DNA of 16,502 nt from Alphaproteobacteria bacterium UBA5343 (lineage in GTDB: Bacteria > Pseudomonadota > Alphaproteobacteria > RF32 > UBA5343): assembly GCA_002410125.1 (NCBI GenBank), contig DHQH01000060.1, positions 13,603 through 30,104 on the forward strand. Direction: 5' to 3'. Made by a program: the position numbers and the translations under genes. Numbering within the stretch: the stretch's first letter is position 1; every line of letters starts with the position of its first letter. Shown here piece by piece: positions 14,892 to 16,502 of this stretch. The notes below the pieces were generated by a model. It searched no databases. It was given only the letters and a program-made list of their open reading frames with translations, and had not been told where the DNA came from.

Positions 14892-15974
14892 CTATTCTAT
14901 AATTACTATTTTGCCATCAATTACTTGTTTTAGGGTTACTGGGGCTGGGATGATTCTATCTTTTACTGTTGATGGACCAAATACTGTATCAATTGTTCCC
15001 ATATTGTTGATGGTTTCAATAATTTCTTCAGTAGTCGCATTAGGACCTTTTGCTTCAAAAACATCCATTAAGATATTGGCAGCATTGTATGCATAACCAG
15101 AAACAGGTTTAAATCTTATACCGTATTTTTCTTGATATCCCTCTACTTTTCTATAATCAGGCTCTGCCATTGCGGTATACCAAACATCTTCAAATAACTC
15201 GATATGATTTGTATAATCAATACATTCAACAGCGGTTATTCTGGTTTTTATGCCAATTTCTCTTAGCTGTTTGGTTGCCTTTTCTAAACCTGGATTATCT
15301 AAAAACATTACATATAAATCTGGGTTGAGAGATTTGGTAGTATTTAGAGCTGTTCTATAATCTTTTTCACTATAGTTAAATTGTATATCATCTAAGATTT
15401 TGATATTTGAATTTTTAAGCTCTTCGTAAAATCTCATTGAATAATAATCTGTCCAAGCGAGCTTATGTCTTAATACAACGATATTGGTGAGATTTTCTGT
15501 TTGCATTTTCTCAATCCATTTTTTAGCAAGAAGTGTTGCTGTTGAGTAATGCATAATATTGTTTTTATAATTTAACATCGCTTTATTAGTATCAATACTG
15601 ATATGGGCAAGATTTTGCTTTTCTGCCAATGGAGCAATTGGAAGTGAAGCCATGTTCCAAAGGGAAATTGCAGCATTAACATTATCTACACTTGCAAGTT
15701 TATTAAATGCAAGTGCTGCTAGTTTTGACTCATATTTAAAATCTTCAAAAATGAAATCATATTTATTTTTTAAGCTGTCTTTTCTTTGCTCATAAGCATA
15801 TAAAACGCCGTTTTTAGCATCATTGCCAACTTCTGCAAAATCACCAGATAAAGGTAGAATAACACCTATTTTTACGGTCTCATTAGTATTAGTTGCTACT
15901 TTATCTTTATTTATAAATGGCAATGCTGCCAAAATTATAATTGCTAAAATTATTAACTTCTTTTTATTGCTCAT
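14892..15974 (-). CDS. Substrate-binding protein of amino-acid-type ABC importer (SBP 10)
   Basis: A 360-residue SBP with a Lys-rich start and hydrophobic segment 7-21 (LIILAIIILAALPFI). Lobe 1 KIGVILPLSGDFAEVGNDAKNG. The pocket strand is SLWNMAS, with Asn107 in place of Ser, and the aromatic pair is HY (142-143). Lobe-2 motif SEKDYR (202-207), Glu250 in TAVECIDY, the only cysteine following at 251. It is clearly the sister of SBP 1 about 10 kb away, sharing long identical stretches (NDAKNGV, YDFIFEDFKYESK, AALAFNKLA), yet differing at the pocket Ser/Asn. The SD AAAGGAA lies in the last codons of SBP 11, 1 nt separating the genes. Confidence 0.88.
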   Translation of the reverse strand: MSNKKKLIILAIIILAALPFINKDKVATNTNETVKIGVILPLSGDFAEVGNDAKNGVLYAYEQRKDSLKNKYDFIFEDFKYESKLAALAFNKLASVDNVNAAISLWNMASLPIAPLAEKQNLAHISIDTNKAMLNYKNNIMHYSTATLLAKKWIEKMQTENLTNIVVLRHKLAWTDYYSMRFYEELKNSNIKILDDIQFNYSEKDYRTALNTTKSLNPDLYVMFLDNPGLEKATKQLREIGIKTRITAVECIDYTNHIELFEDVWYTAMAEPDYRKVEGYQEKYGIRFKPVSGYAYNAANILMDVFEAKGPNATTEEIIETINNMGTIDTVFGPSTVKDRIIPAPVTLKQVIDGKIVIIE

Positions 15975-15975
15975 T

Positions 15976-16502
15976 TTATGATTCCTTTACTGACTTACCG
16001 TCTTTGATAATTTTTACAATTGCTTGTGATTGGAAGATACCTTTTTCATCTACGGAGATATTGCCAACTTTACCTTTGTAATTATTTAGAGATGATAAAT
16101 AATCTTTGATATATTCTGCCGATGGTTTGCCAGCTCCATCATAGCTTTCGCAAGCTTCATAAGCTAGCATTAGAGAATCATAGGCATTACCAATTGCATA
16201 AGAGGTCTCAATGCCTGTTTTATCTTTGAATGTATCTGCAAAAGTTTGATTTACTTCTGCTGCATCAATATACCATTGCCCTTCAATGATAGATTTATCT
16301 TCGGTGAAGTTAAACGTTTCAATAGCTGTTAATGGTTTATTTTCTCCCAATTCTCTTAATTGTTTAATGCTTAGCTCTAGGGTTGGAGAGAATAGTAACA
16401 ATACATATATTTGAGGGTTTGATTGTCTCATAACAGTAATCGTGGTTCTTAAATCTTTTTCACCATCATTTACAATTTGATCTGTATAGAATATATTATT
16501 TT
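15976..16502 (-). CDS. Substrate-binding protein of amino-acid-type ABC importer (SBP 11), C-terminal part, cut by window edge
   Basis: The frame stays open to the right edge, so the Met at 16431 is internal, not the start. The visible 175 codons cover the end of lobe 1 through the C-terminus: DGEKDLR (lobe-2 motif with Leu for Phe), then SPTLELSIKQLRELG, the acidic position as Glu in TAIETFNF, EGQWYIDAA, and a KGKVGNISVDEKGIFQS ending. The ending and EGQW place it with SBP 9 and SBP 6. Its N-terminus and any upstream genes, possibly livH or further SBPs and the operon promoter, lie outside the window. Confidence 0.87.
   Translation of the reverse strand, partial: NNIFYTDQIVNDGEKDLRTTITVMRQSNPQIYVLLLFSPTLELSIKQLRELGENKPLTAIETFNFTEDKSIIEGQWYIDAAEVNQTFADTFKDKTGIETSYAIGNAYDSLMLAYEACESYDGAGKPSAEYIKDYLSSLNNYKGKVGNISVDEKGIFQSQAIVKIIKDGKSVKES

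Noticed and set aside
16429..16431. Start codon of the rightmost SBP gene
   Set aside because: The reading frame continues upstream to the window edge with conserved family residues (GEKDLR), so this Met is internal.

Overview
The window is AT-rich, and every confident gene has bacterial Shine-Dalgarno (SD) signals. A branched-chain amino acid (LIV/HAAT-type) ABC transporter, an M3B oligoendopeptidase F, an ankyrin-repeat protein and compact gene packing fit a low-GC alphaproteobacterium, perhaps a host-associated lineage. The taxonomic guess is inference from content only; no rRNA or other marker is present.

Layout. (1) 1-862, minus strand: the N-terminal part of a PepF-type oligoendopeptidase, cut by the left edge. 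(2) 863-998: a divergent AT-rich intergenic region. (3) 999-1952, plus strand: an ankyrin-like protein, which converges with (4) 2013-2264, minus strand: an unrecognised acidic 83-residue protein. The two share a bidirectional terminator at 1974-2006. (5) 2334-16502, minus strand, transcribed right to left: one long tightly packed operon that runs off the right edge. In order of transcription it holds seven complete substrate-binding protein (SBP) genes preceded by one partial SBP gene, then livM, three more SBP genes, livG and livF. That makes eleven paralogous SBPs beside one permease and two ATPases. No livH is present in the window.

How it works together. LivM would form half of the inner-membrane channel, with an unseen LivH or a second LivM as the other half. 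LivG and LivF would power it. The eleven SBPs would each deliver a different or overlapping ligand to the same channel. They share the type I periplasmic-binding fold but differ at positions expected to line the ligand pocket. Each of the ten complete ones has an N-terminal hydrophobic segment with neither a lipobox cysteine nor a clear signal peptidase I site, so they look membrane-tethered. The organism seems to have widened the range of one amino-acid-type importer by tandem SBP duplication.

The operon also carries fine-scale structure. A short palindrome (near CCCAATTTATTGGG) lies in all four intercistronic gaps longer than 20 nt, just upstream of the next ribosome binding site. The livF start region is a 62-bp tandem duplication that creates a 21-codon leader ORF overlapping livF by ATGA. 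A TAGA tetranucleotide run separates the SD from the start codon of one SBP. These point to tuning of translation between genes on one long mRNA and are the most unusual things seen here.
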